From: Trichomonas vaginalis G3
Taxonomy: Eukaryota > Parabasalia > Trichomonadida > Trichomonadidae
Assembly: GCF_026262505.1 (NCBI RefSeq)
Contig: NC_067205.1
Coordinates: 20,581,645-20,645,644, forward strand
DNA length: 64,000 nt
Direction of reading: 5' to 3'
Below, piece by piece: positions 19,294 through 28,080 of the stretch. The translations under genes and the position numbers were made by a program. The first letter of the stretch is position 1. Every line of letters starts with the position of its first letter. The notes beneath the pieces were generated by a model that did no database searches, was not told the origin of the DNA, and worked only from the letters and a program-made list of their open reading frames with translations.

Positions 19294-19578
19294 ATATTGA
19301 AAAGTGACAATCTATTCCGCATAGATAACTTAAACCCTGTACTATGAGCGACAAGATGGCATAATTCTCTTTTGCTGCTAGCTACATTCCATTGTGGAGA
19401 ACAATACTTGTGCAAATCCCACAGAATAGCTTATTATCTGCATTCATAACTTAATATTGTTCTTCAAAGTCAAATGTGAAGGAGCAATAAAAAATGATTA
19501 TAAACAAACATTTTTATTGAAAGATAGAACATGATTATAAAGAAAAAGTAAAATAAAATTTAACAAATATTGCTGAAA
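19294..19578. other. Intergenic; promoter word next to the start at 19293
   Basis: AAAAGTGAC at 19300-19308 (TCACTTTT on the minus strand) lies seven bases before the coiled-coil gene's ATG. The rest shows no gene; a T/A-rich stretch precedes the 3' end of the reticulon-like gene. Confidence 0.55.
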
Positions 19579-20142
19579 TTATAAGTACTTCTTGGCAGGT
19601 AATATTAATGGCTTAATTCGTGCAAAAATGAGTGGAAAGAAGAAAAATAAGTTTGCTGATATCCATAAGATTAATAAATCGCCAAGTAAATTAACAATGT
19701 ATGAAATAGCAATTAAAACAAAAAATGTGAAGAAAGTCCGAGTGTAATCTCTTCCGAAAATAATGTTGCGAATGTATCTTGAAATTTGATTGGTCATGTA
19801 AATAAGAGCTGTTAAAAATGCTGATATTTCTGCAACGGAGTATCTAAATTTACCTGCATCTAAAGTCTCTCCATATAATTTAACCCGAAAAAAATGATTA
19901 TCAAACCAATAAAAGAGGTGACTGCGATTTGAGTATGCAAGATAAATTACTTCTATGAGAACAAACGCGTTTGCTTTGATTAATTTTAGAAAAAGAAAGA
20001 ATGCATTCATTTCCATTAAAACAACAACAGCAGCTTTTTTCCTTCGAAAAAACATGATATCTTGGAGTTTCATTATCTCTTCTTCGAATGGAAGTAAATA
20101 TCCATGAATGATTTTAGCCCGAATAACATATTCATCCATCAT
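19579..20142 (-). CDS. Reticulon-domain-like ER membrane protein
   Basis: The 187-residue protein shows the reticulon homology pattern. It has a lead-in DIMFFRRKKAAVVVLMEM (compare the family's DLLYWRxPxxS), a long first hydrophobic hairpin (about 38-70), a polar 65-residue loop, then GRDYTRTFFTFFVLIAISYIV followed by NLLGDLLILWISANLFFFFP, the second hairpin with the family's Gly-x-x-x-x-LTL-like layout. Reticulons wedge into the ER membrane and shape tubules. ARL6IP1-like proteins share the fold and cannot be excluded. The ATG at 20142 overlaps the stop of a small upstream frame by 4 bp. Confidence 0.65.
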   Translation of the reverse strand: MMDEYVIRAKIIHGYLLPFEEEIMKLQDIMFFRRKKAAVVVLMEMNAFFLFLKLIKANAFVLIEVIYLAYSNRSHLFYWFDNHFFRVKLYGETLDAGKFRYSVAEISAFLTALIYMTNQISRYIRNIIFGRDYTRTFFTFFVLIAISYIVNLLGDLLILWISANLFFFFPLIFARIKPLILPAKKYL

Positions 20143-20405
20143 AAAAATTCTTTACCTGATAAAATGTCATTGTTTATCGTTTTATGATGGAAAATTAGTT
20201 TTGTACAACATAGGTAATAGTGCACACTCCATTTGTGAAGCACAATGAACAAAAATTGTTTAGCTATTACCGAATATAATCCATAATAATGATTTGTATA
20301 GATTTGTGCTCTTTGAATTATATTAAGAACTTGTGCAGGTGAGTATTTCAATCCCTTAATTGATATAGTATTGATATCTTGATAATTTTTATTTAATATA
20401 TGCAT
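20139..20405 (-). CDS. Small hypothetical frame upstream of the reticulon-like gene
   Basis: The 88-codon frame (MHILNKNYQDINTISIKGLKY...) has a hydrophobic C-terminal half (QFLFIVLHKWSVHYYLCC). It overlaps the start of the reticulon-like gene by 4 bp in another frame. It may be a small membrane protein, part of a longer unspliced 5' region, or chance. No domain and no clear initiator was seen. Confidence 0.3.
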   Translation of the reverse strand: MHILNKNYQDINTISIKGLKYSPAQVLNIIQRAQIYTNHYYGLYSVIAKQFLFIVLHKWSVHYYLCCTKLIFHHKTINNDILSGKEFL

Positions 20406-20653
20406 TTTAGCATTAAACTCACCATGCTGCTTGAATAATTATATGAGTTCGTTACGTTAAGTCTTTGTCACAAATACAAGATATTTGTAAAATTCATATT
20501 CGAAAAGCTTGTTTCTCGATTTCAGTTCTTATTTATCAATTAACCACCAGGATAAAGAGTTTTATTATAGCAAAAACTTAGCATAATTAAAGATTTTCAT
20601 AAATATTATTTAAACATTTATAAAATAACAAACATAAAAAGGAAAACATAATA
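20406..20653. other. Intergenic, nothing seen
   Basis: AT-rich spacer between two minus-strand genes. Nothing recognisable. Confidence 0.5.
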
Positions 20654-21451
20654 TCATTCATTAGGTGAACTCGAAGGAAGCTTTTGGATTTTGTAATCCG
20701 GCAATTTAATTTTGTTAAAATCGCTAAATGCGATTATTTCTTGAAGTTGACTCTGATAAAGAGATTCGCTCCTCTGATCATGAACGTTATGGAGATTAGT
20801 AAGTGATTTTTTATGTTTCTTAGTAATCTTTTCACATCTAAAGTTATATTTGTAAAAACGCTGAACAGTATATTCAGAAGGATATGAGATTCGCTTCGAA
20901 ACATATCTTAGAGCATCTGAAATTGGTCGTTTATCAACTTGTTCGTTTCTTTGCATATTTTCACGAACTTGGGCATCATAATAGTTCGACATCAGCATAC
21001 TTTCCTGCTTTGAAAACTCTTCTGCTGCATTAAATCGATCTAATGTTTGATTTCTTAATATAGTTTTTAATTCTTCATTATCTGTATTTATTTTCTCCTC
21101 AAATGATGGAGCAAATGGAGGAACAGTCTCTAATATATCTGATGATACAGTATCGATTTGCTCTGATTGAGTATTTTCGCTTTCTTCAGTTAGAGTTTCA
21201 GCTGATGTCTCTTTCTTATTAAATTTTGGTGTTTCTTCAGGTACATGTTCTGATTGCTTGAAATTCATTAAATCTTCTTGTAGTTTACGTATAGTTTTTG
21301 ACGTTGCATTTAATTTTTGGTAATTATAGAACTTAATTGTTGGTGCAATAGGTACAAAATCCTCTAATGGTGGAGGAATTGCTACTGCTTTAGAATCTTC
21401 TGGCTCTGTTGTTGTAGTCATTGTTATTTTTTGGTCGAAAATTTTTGACAT
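20654..21451 (-). CDS. Hypothetical protein, 265 aa, acidic/low complexity
   Basis: The N-terminus is Thr/Pro-rich (MTTTTEPEDSKAVAIPPP), the middle is acidic Glu/Ser/Thr-rich (80-115), and the C-terminal third is basic with aromatic residues (YPSEYTVQRFYKYNFRCEKITKKHKKSL). No family is recognised. It starts 13 bp from the divergent hydrolase gene; TCACTTTT precedes its ATG by 2 bp, so its 5' untranslated region would be only a few bases if that initiator is used. Confidence 0.75.
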   Translation of the reverse strand: MSKIFDQKITMTTTTEPEDSKAVAIPPPLEDFVPIAPTIKFYNYQKLNATSKTIRKLQEDLMNFKQSEHVPEETPKFNKKETSAETLTEESENTQSEQIDTVSSDILETVPPFAPSFEEKINTDNEELKTILRNQTLDRFNAAEEFSKQESMLMSNYYDAQVRENMQRNEQVDKRPISDALRYVSKRISYPSEYTVQRFYKYNFRCEKITKKHKKSLTNLHNVHDQRSESLYQSQLQEIIAFSDFNKIKLPDYKIQKLPSSSPNE

Positions 21452-21464
21452 AAAAGTGACAAAA
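21452..21464. promoter_or_regulatory. 13 bp divergent promoter with AAAAGTGAC word
   Basis: The entire spacer between two divergent ATGs is AAAAGTGACAAAA. On the minus strand it contains TCACTTTT. It is essentially the same word as in the 18015-18034 spacer, so one element appears to serve both genes. Confidence 0.65.
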
Positions 21465-22133
21465 ATGAATATTACAACAATAGTTTTATCAATAATGAGA
21501 ACGAATTGCTACTTAATGAATCTCAATAACACATGTTTAGTTATAGATCCTGGTGCAGCAAGCAAAAGTGTTGACAAATGGCTTAAAAATAACTGCCAAC
21601 ACGGAAATATCTCCATATTTTTGACTCATGGACACTTTGATCATATAAGTGGAGTTAAACCTATTGTTTCACAGTATCCTAATACAGAAGTTTATGTTTC
21701 TTCCAAAGATGAAAAGCATTTATTCAGTACAAGATGGAATCTTGGCTGCTGGGTATTAAAACTTACCACTCTTAAAAGCATCAAGGATAAATTACACTAT
21801 GTAGAGAAAAATGATACAATTCAATTCGGTGATGAACTATTTTACATTCATACATTACCTGGACATACGCCAGGTGGTTTAGGCCTTTATTCGCAAAAGC
21901 ACAATCTTATTTTTACCGGAGATACATTATTTAAGAGTGCAAGAGGTTCAACTTCATTTATCGGCGGAAACTATACAGATATGATGCAATCATTATATGA
22001 TTTGTTTACATACATACCTGGAAACGCTACAGTTTATCCTGGACATTACGCTACAACAACTATTGCGGATGAAATGAAGAGATACGAAATTATAAGGCAA
22101 TCACGATCAGTAACAAGAAAAGAAGAATTATAA
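21465..22133 (+). CDS. Metallo-beta-lactamase-fold hydrolase (glyoxalase II-like)
   Basis: The 222-residue protein carries the full zinc-site set: THGHFDH (54-60), PGHTPG with His134, FTGDTLF with Asp153 and YPGH with His194. The short length without the C-terminal glyoxalase II helical domain resembles YcbL-type hydrolases, which often cleave thioesters such as S-lactoylglutathione. The substrate is unknown here. The start is the ATG at 21465, the first ATG after the shared divergent spacer. No targeting signal is evident, so it is probably cytosolic. Confidence 0.9.
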   Translation: MNITTIVLSIMRTNCYLMNLNNTCLVIDPGAASKSVDKWLKNNCQHGNISIFLTHGHFDHISGVKPIVSQYPNTEVYVSSKDEKHLFSTRWNLGCWVLKLTTLKSIKDKLHYVEKNDTIQFGDELFYIHTLPGHTPGGLGLYSQKHNLIFTGDTLFKSARGSTSFIGGNYTDMMQSLYDLFTYIPGNATVYPGHYATTTIADEMKRYEIIRQSRSVTRKEEL

Positions 22134-22692
22134 TTTTCATTTCCAATCAGAGAATTTCAAAATTGTTTTTATGATTTTTTTTATATATGTATATTCCTTC
22201 TTTAAGCAAAATAAAAGCTTAACTTTTAAATCAAAGGATTCTTTTTAGCTCCTAGTTTAATGATTATCCTAAATGTTTAGAATACAATTTTGAAAAGCTC
22301 ATCATTTAGAACAAATTGATTAGAGATTCTGTTAATATTGATTATATTTATCTTTATCATTAAGTAACACAGAATGGATATAAAAGATTTTGTCCTCCAA
22401 ATTCAGAAAATCCAAGATTTTCCCACGATAAATGAATATTTTTCATTTTAATATGGAAATCCATATAAATATTATCTATTTTTATCATCCCTGTAAGACC
22501 ATTATCGCTCATCAAACAGAAATTTTGGCAGATGTCTGTGATACCTGAGAAATAAGAAAACTATGAAAACTTCATCGTTTTTATTATCTTGAACTTTCAT
22601 TGTTGTAAATTCAAAATTGCATTAACCGTCGGATACATTCAATAATAATCAATATGTTCTGAAAAAATATTCCGTAAGTTTAAATTGAAAAA
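22134..22692. other. Intergenic, nothing seen
   Basis: About 560 bp, AT-rich, between two plus-strand genes. No RNA gene, repeat or plausible frame. The last 10 bases form an A-rich leader before the transporter ATG. Confidence 0.6.
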
Positions 22693-24003
22693 ATGAGCAG
22701 TAGTGACGGCGGCCATCATCATCACCATCATTCTCACTCTGAACATGGCAATGATACTAATGTTGCACTTCTTGATCCAGAAGATTGCCAACATTTCTTA
22801 GAAAACGCGGAACATTTAGATCATGATCACGACCATGGACATCACCATCATGACCATGATCATGATCATAGTCACGCTTCAGAAGGTGTTACTTGGCGAT
22901 TAATTGTTATGATAACTTTAACAGGCATTTTCTTCTTAGCAGAATTAATTACAGGCTTTGTTACAAAATCACTTTCATTACAATCAGATGCATGGCATAT
23001 GCTTTCTGATGAAGCTTCACTCGTCATCGGTCTTATTGCACACGAAAAAGCTAAAAAGCCCCCGACAAAACGCTACACTTTCGGTTTAGCTCGTGCTGAA
23101 GTTATTGGTGGCTTTACAAATGCTGTTTTCTTACTCGCTGTATGTATGACAATTCTTTTTGAAGCTATTGAACGTTTCATTAAAGTTGAAGAAATTGTCG
23201 AACCACTTGCCTTCTTAATTGTCGGTGTCCTTGGTCTCCTTGTTAACGTTGTTGGTATTTTCATCTTCCACGATCATGCTCATTCAGAAAATATTCAAGG
23301 TATTTTCTTACATATCATCGGAGATCTTTTAGGATCAATTGTTGTCGTCATTTCAGCTGCTGTTTGCCAATGGACAACATGGAGTGGAAGATTCTATTTA
23401 GATCCTGCTTGTTCCATTTTAATTTTCGGAATTCTTGTTTACGGTACTCAAGGATTATTACGTCGTACAGGTCGTGTTCTCTTAGAAACATGCCCTGAGC
23501 AGATAGATGTCGAAGAAATCAAAGTCGACCTCATGAAAATCGAAGGTATGGTTGCAGTTCACGAACTTCACGTTTGGGAGCTTTGCAAAGAGCGTTACCT
23601 TGCATTATTACATATCGTCGTTGATTCTAAGGACAGAAACAAACGCGTTCAAGAACAAACACATAATACAATGATTGCCCATAAAGTTTTCTCTACAACT
23701 GTTCAAATTGAATTCGTCGATGACTTCCCACAAGGCACAGATCACATCGGATCTTGCTTCTACGCAACTTCTTTCGGCAGCGATAAAAGAATTTTCCAGA
23801 CACCTCCTGTTTACCAGCATTCCATCGGCTGCCCACACGTCAACCTCCCTGGACATGAACATGATCATGATCATGATCACGACCACGATCATGACCACGA
23901 CCATCATGATCACGGACATGAACACAGTCATGACCACGATCATGACCACGACCATGATCATGATCACGATCATGAAGAACCACAAATACCTCTTCAGGTT
24001 TAA
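22693..24003 (+). CDS. Cation diffusion facilitator (ZnT-type zinc transporter), His-rich at both ends
   Basis: The 436-residue protein has six predicted membrane spans between about 68 and 262. The two HxxxD transport-site pairs are H102/D106 in span 2 (WHMLSD) and H207/D211 in span 5 (HIIGD). A cytosolic CDF C-terminal domain follows (VEEIKVDLMKIEGMVAVHELHVWEL). Members exchange zinc (or related metal) for protons, into vesicles or out of the cell. The N-terminus is His-rich (7-62) and the C-terminus has an extended His/Asp dipeptide run (about 385-430), while the usual His loop between spans 4 and 5 is short (HDHAHSEN). The stop codon is followed by A (TAAA), a known trichomonad polyadenylation signal form. 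Confidence 0.95.
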   Translation: MSSSDGGHHHHHHSHSEHGNDTNVALLDPEDCQHFLENAEHLDHDHDHGHHHHDHDHDHSHASEGVTWRLIVMITLTGIFFLAELITGFVTKSLSLQSDAWHMLSDEASLVIGLIAHEKAKKPPTKRYTFGLARAEVIGGFTNAVFLLAVCMTILFEAIERFIKVEEIVEPLAFLIVGVLGLLVNVVGIFIFHDHAHSENIQGIFLHIIGDLLGSIVVVISAAVCQWTTWSGRFYLDPACSILIFGILVYGTQGLLRRTGRVLLETCPEQIDVEEIKVDLMKIEGMVAVHELHVWELCKERYLALLHIVVDSKDRNKRVQEQTHNTMIAHKVFSTTVQIEFVDDFPQGTDHIGSCFYATSFGSDKRIFQTPPVYQHSIGCPHVNLPGHEHDHDHDHDHDHDHDHHDHGHEHSHDHDHDHDHDHDHDHEEPQIPLQV

Positions 24004-24283
24004 AAGTAAACTATTTTTTTCTATTTTTTTAGTTAAATGTCCGAAATTTTTTCAATGAAATAGAAGCTGAGAGCATACTTGTTGTTTAAGAATAATCAAT
24101 AGGTTAAAAAATAATCAATAAAAAAAATATCGAAATTGAATCTAAAAAGTTTCGATGGATAATCGATACCGATCTGAGTAACTCCATGAATATAGGCTAA
24201 TATGCAGTTCAAAGAATAAAGATTAGGGATGCGACGGTTTTACGCCATGACCGTTTAAAAATAGAATAATACGCCATTTTTGG

Positions 24284-24320
24284 GGCCGAATGGCGGGTAC
24301 TTCGTACCCGCCATTCGGCC
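24284..24320. repeat. Perfect 17 bp GC-rich hairpin with a 3-base loop
   Basis: GGCCGAATGGCGGGTAC is followed by TTC and then its exact complement. It lies near the left end of the hAT-like element and contains the GGCG words found at the other end. Confidence 0.85.
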
Positions 24321-24331
24321 GAATAACAAAA

Positions 24332-24440
24332 CAATACAAAATTATCGCCGTCCTTTTTTTTTCTTTCTTTCTTTCTCTTTTTTTTTCTCTCTCTCTCTCT
24401 TTCTTTTCTCTTTCCTCTTTTTACTCCTCTTTCTCTTTTC
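24332..24440. repeat. Polypyrimidine (CTTT/CTCT) tract
   Basis: An almost pure C/T run with CTTT and CTCTCT microsatellite stretches, inside the hAT-like element. Charged or Phe/Ser frames through it are artefacts. Confidence 0.8.
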
Positions 24441-24544
24441 ATCATTAAACGTAGAAAGATATATTAATATTATTTTAAAATTAAAAAAAAAAGAAAGAAA
24501 GTATAATAAGTAATTATTTAGTTATCGATATATATATGTAAAGT

Positions 24545-25215
24545 GATAATCTGAGGATAATCTGAGGAGGAGTCTGAGGATTAGACCGAGGAGTAGTTTG
24601 AGGAGTTTGATGATAATCTGAGGAGTTTGAGGAGTAGTCTGAGGAGTAGTTTGAGGAGTAGTCTGAGGTGTTTGAGGATAATCTGAGGAGTTGTCTGAGG
24701 AGTAGTTTCAGGAGTTGTCTGAGGATAATTTGAGGAGTTTGAGGAGTAGTCTGAGGAGTTTGAGGAGTAGTCTGAGGAGTTTGAGGATAATCTGAGGAGT
24801 TTGAGGATAATCTGAGGAGTTTGAGGATAATCTGAGGAGGAGTCTGAGGATTAGACCGAGGAGTAGTTTGAGGAGTAGTCTGAGGAGTTTGAGGATAATC
24901 TGAGGAGTTTGAGGATAATCTGAGGAGGAGTCTGAGGATTAGACTGAGGAGTTTGAGGAGTAGTCTGAGGATAATCTGAGGAGTTTGAGGATAATCTGAG
25001 CATAATCTGAGGAGGAGTCTGAGGATTAGACCGAGGAGTAGTTTGAGGATAATCTGAGGAGGAGTCTGAGGATTAGACTGAGGAGTAGTTTGAGGAAGAT
25101 CTGAGGAGTAGTCTGATGAGGAGGGGTCTAAGGAGTAGTCTGAGGATGATGAGTAATCTGATAAGGAGTAGTCTGAGGATGATCTGAGGATAACCTGATG
25201 ACTAGTCTAGGAGTG
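24545..25215. repeat. GA-rich minisatellite (TCTGAGGAGTTTGAGGA type)
   Basis: About 670 bp of irregular tandem repeats are built from short modules: TCTGAGGA, GTTTGAGGA, TAATCTGAGGAG, and the longer recurrent GAGGAGTCTGAGGATTAGAC. The modules are shuffled and not strictly periodic, and units near the right edge are more divergent. No coding potential is evident. Confidence 0.85.
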
Positions 25216-25717
25216 GTCTAATAAAAATGTAAAATATTTTCAAAGAAAAAATTCTATGAATTTTATATTTTAATTCTGGGCATTATACTGAATAAAATAA
25301 ACATAAATATCAAAATTTGAAATTGAACACGCCAAAAAATTGATAATCCACATTCAATATTTTGTAAGTGGCGTACATTTTGAATACTCGCCATACGCCT
25401 TGGAGTTCTCAATTTTGAATTCGCCTTTATTTGGGCGACCTCAGAAAAATACGCCATTAAGAAAATATTGTATGAGATTTTAAATTTGAACACGCTCTAC
25501 CTTAAGGAATTAAATTTATTAAGATATATTTATATATAATAAACGATTACTTAAAAAAAAGTATTTCATCGCTTATGTAAGTTTCAAAAAAATCACGAAA
25601 ATAAAAAAATCAAGATTAAAATTTTATTTTTAATTTTTGAATTTCTCAAATGGCGAAATTTTTGGGCGAACAAAAAAAATGTACGCCCGGTCAAATGGCG
25701 TGTTTAACGCATCCCTA

Positions 25718-26035
25718 TAAAAATAATTAAAATTTTAAATTCAAAGCTAAGTCAAAATATAATTTTTTTTTATGATTTTTTAATAGACAAGAATTTTTTG
25801 AGGTCCCAAAACGAAAATCATTGAAAATCTAAACGACAGATAAGCTTGTATTTTCATAAAACTTAATGTTTTATTTGAAATATTTTCTGAATTGCATTAT
25901 TCATTTAAATTTATATCTAATTTTTATTTAAATGATGTTTTTTCTGTGGTTTTTCTTGAGAAACATATGAGGATAGTCTTTTGACTTATCAATATATGAT
26001 TAATAATTTTCAAATAGCAATTCCATTGGTATCTT
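25718..26035. other. Intergenic, nothing seen
   Basis: AT-rich DNA between the repeat element and the next promoter; no feature recognised. Confidence 0.5.
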
Positions 26036-26042
26036 TCACTCT
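26036..26042 (+). promoter_or_regulatory. Initiator-like TCACTCT before the 438 aa gene
   Basis: TCACTCTT 20-27 bases before the ATG matches the trichomonad initiator TCA(+1)YWW closely enough to be the likely transcription start. Confidence 0.5.
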
Positions 26043-26062
26043 TGAAAAATAAAAAACGGTAA

Positions 26063-27379
26063 ATGAGCTTTGTTGAAGATCTTTTAGACTGGATCAACGC
26101 AAATTATAGAATTGGAATGGATCCTCTTGAAATGGATGAGCAACTCACACATGCTGCTGATGTTAAATTACATAAAAAGTCATTTCCGGAAAATTATGTT
26201 GATGATAAACAAAAATTCGAGTTTCATATTGCAAACACAACCATAAATAATGCTGATGGCAAAGTGTCACAGATTGTTCTTCAGCAAATTGTCTCACATT
26301 CAGGGAAAAATTTTTATCTTCAAAATCCTGCTGCAAAAACCATTGGATATTCTTTCAAAATTACCAAAAAGGGTATTTCCGGCTTATTCATTCTTAATTT
26401 ACCTCCCAGATTCCAATTACAAATTAATTTATTCCCAATTACAATAGAAGCCAAAGAAATTCCAGCTAAAGAAACGAAAGAGCAAAAACCAAAAGAACAA
26501 CCAGTTACGAAGAAGCCAATACATTCAGAACCTCCAAAACCAAGTTCATCAAGAAAAATTTCGTTCGTTCCTCATGTTGTAGATTTCATACTTGATCGTG
26601 AGGTCAGTCCTGCCTATGAGGAACTACAATATCAGTTAATTTCGCAATGGAAGCGTAAAACAGAAAAAGAATTGAAAATTGACGAAAATTTGCTAAAACA
26701 GTTAATAATTTTACACTACAAAGCAGCAATTGAAGAAACAAGTGTTGATTTAGAATATTTAACGCCAATTACAAATAATTTTGAAAAATATCAAGCATTT
26801 GCAAGAGATCTCAACTCAAAAGACGAATGCAATGAAATGGCTATGGAAATCCTTTCTAATTTCAAAGAAGAAGAATTCCAAGAATTTACAACAATAATTT
26901 GTTCATATGTTGACTTTATTGGAGAACCAACTGCTGTAGTAATTATAGGAAAGGTTAAAGATGATCATCCAGAATGCAATATCTCATTTACTCCAACAAT
27001 TGAACAATTATCAAATATTATTCTTTCAAACATCAATACGATCAGAATAAATAAGAATTTGACAATTACAGAAGAATTCACATTGAATCATTTCTCAGAA
27101 GAGACAATAAATGATTTAGATAAATCTCAATTAACTCTTTCAAAGCCAACAAGCGTCCAACCGCTTAAATCAAACAACAAAGGGTTATGCTTTATATATT
27201 TGATTCCTTCCGACAAATCATTTGCTGATATTATCAATTTAGTTTTTGATGATAAATTTACAAGAGGAAGTATCGGCCAATTCAACAATTTTGGTATTGC
27301 AATCCAATCAGTTCAAGTAGGAGAAACAAATTGCACACTAATTGCTATTACTATCCTTTCTTCAAAGTTTTCTAAGTAA
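26063..27379 (+). CDS. Hypothetical protein, 438 aa
   Basis: I do not recognise a family. An N-terminal domain (about 1-130) alternates strands and helices and ends in FILNLPPRFQLQINLFPI. A Lys/Pro/Glu linker (132-165) follows, then a helical section (170-290), and a C-terminal strand-rich part (300-438) whose end, SIGQFNNFGIAIQSVQVGETNCTLIAI, recalls secreted or CAP-like folds only vaguely. The N-terminal and C-terminal thirds share a similar strand rhythm, so an internal duplication is possible. The start is the first ATG after an initiator-like TCACTCT. Confidence 0.75.
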   Translation: MSFVEDLLDWINANYRIGMDPLEMDEQLTHAADVKLHKKSFPENYVDDKQKFEFHIANTTINNADGKVSQIVLQQIVSHSGKNFYLQNPAAKTIGYSFKITKKGISGLFILNLPPRFQLQINLFPITIEAKEIPAKETKEQKPKEQPVTKKPIHSEPPKPSSSRKISFVPHVVDFILDREVSPAYEELQYQLISQWKRKTEKELKIDENLLKQLIILHYKAAIEETSVDLEYLTPITNNFEKYQAFARDLNSKDECNEMAMEILSNFKEEEFQEFTTIICSYVDFIGEPTAVVIIGKVKDDHPECNISFTPTIEQLSNIILSNINTIRINKNLTITEEFTLNHFSEETINDLDKSQLTLSKPTSVQPLKSNNKGLCFIYLIPSDKSFADIINLVFDDKFTRGSIGQFNNFGIAIQSVQVGETNCTLIAITILSSKFSK

Positions 27380-28080
27380 TAATATGCTTTATTTTGTAAA
27401 TAATAAAAATATTAATCTTTTAAACATGATTTTTAACTGCTAGGTATGACAATGATCACTACAAATTGATCTAAACCGTATTTCGTCACGAAATCGATTT
27501 TATAATCGAGAAAATTAAACTCATTATGTGATATTTATTGCAGCTTCATTGATGAAAATAAATGAATAGCTAAGATTTCGACAATTTGTGTGTAAGCAGA
27601 ATTTGTTGAATAATTAATTGATTATAGTTATTTATTATCTAAACACATTATGGTACATTACTATTGGCAGTTAATTTCCAAAGCTAGCCTATGAAATGCT
27701 GTATTTCCTAAATGAATAAAGAAATAATTACACATCTTTACTGTTAGTATACTTGATTTGTATCACAAACATCACATTTGCTTGTGGTGAATATGTGTGC
27801 TGCGTACCACATTCATTTTTGTTGGAATTTTTTTATGAATAAGAATGAATTCAATTTTCAGGAAATTGAGAATGCAAAATTTAATAGGCTCATGAGTTGC
27901 CACAAGATTTTGCTTCTTGAACACTCCGAAATTTTGTGTTGGAAAAATTTTTGGCAAATTTTTGGTAAATTAAATCCATCTTATTCATGCAGTATATTTA
28001 AATTACACATTTAAAAATAATTGATGTAAAAATTCTGACAATTTTGAAAAGTGAGGAAAAATTTTTTTTTCCATTTTTAA
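27380..28080. other. Intergenic, no convincing gene
   Basis: About 700 bp. Open stretches at 27778-28014 lack a domain and look like chance frames. GAAAAGTGAGG at 28045-28055, about 25 bp before the next ATG, resembles the AAAAGTGAC word of the divergent spacers. Confidence 0.5.

Larger units (their letters stand above)
24224..25717. mobile_element. TIR-bounded non-autonomous element, probably hAT-like
   Basis: The element begins TAGGGATGCG and ends CGCATCCCTA, and the similarity continues inward for about 30 bp (ACGCCATGACCG against CGGTCAAATGGCGT). TAGGG-type ends suit hAT elements. The flanks ATAAAGAT (24216-24223) and ATAAAAAT (25717-25724, sharing one base with the end) are a near 8 bp duplication. 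There is no transposase. Inside lie a perfect 17 bp hairpin, polypyrimidine runs, a GA-rich minisatellite, and many scattered CGCC/GGCG words near both ends that may be subterminal binding sites. Confidence 0.65.

Noticed and set aside
19310-19480. Possible tRNA-like folding
   Set aside because: Could not form a complete cloverleaf with T-arm and acceptor; left as intergenic.
23608-24058. Met/Ile/Val- and Met/Thr-rich frames over the transporter's 3' end
   Set aside because: Alternative-frame readings of the His/Asp codon run.
24209-24513. Lys/Arg/Glu-rich and Phe/Leu/Ser-rich frames
   Set aside because: They follow the polypyrimidine tract and hold no domain.
27778-28014. 78-codon frame upstream of the Rad23-like gene
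   Set aside because: No domain, no initiator and a composition like intergenic DNA.
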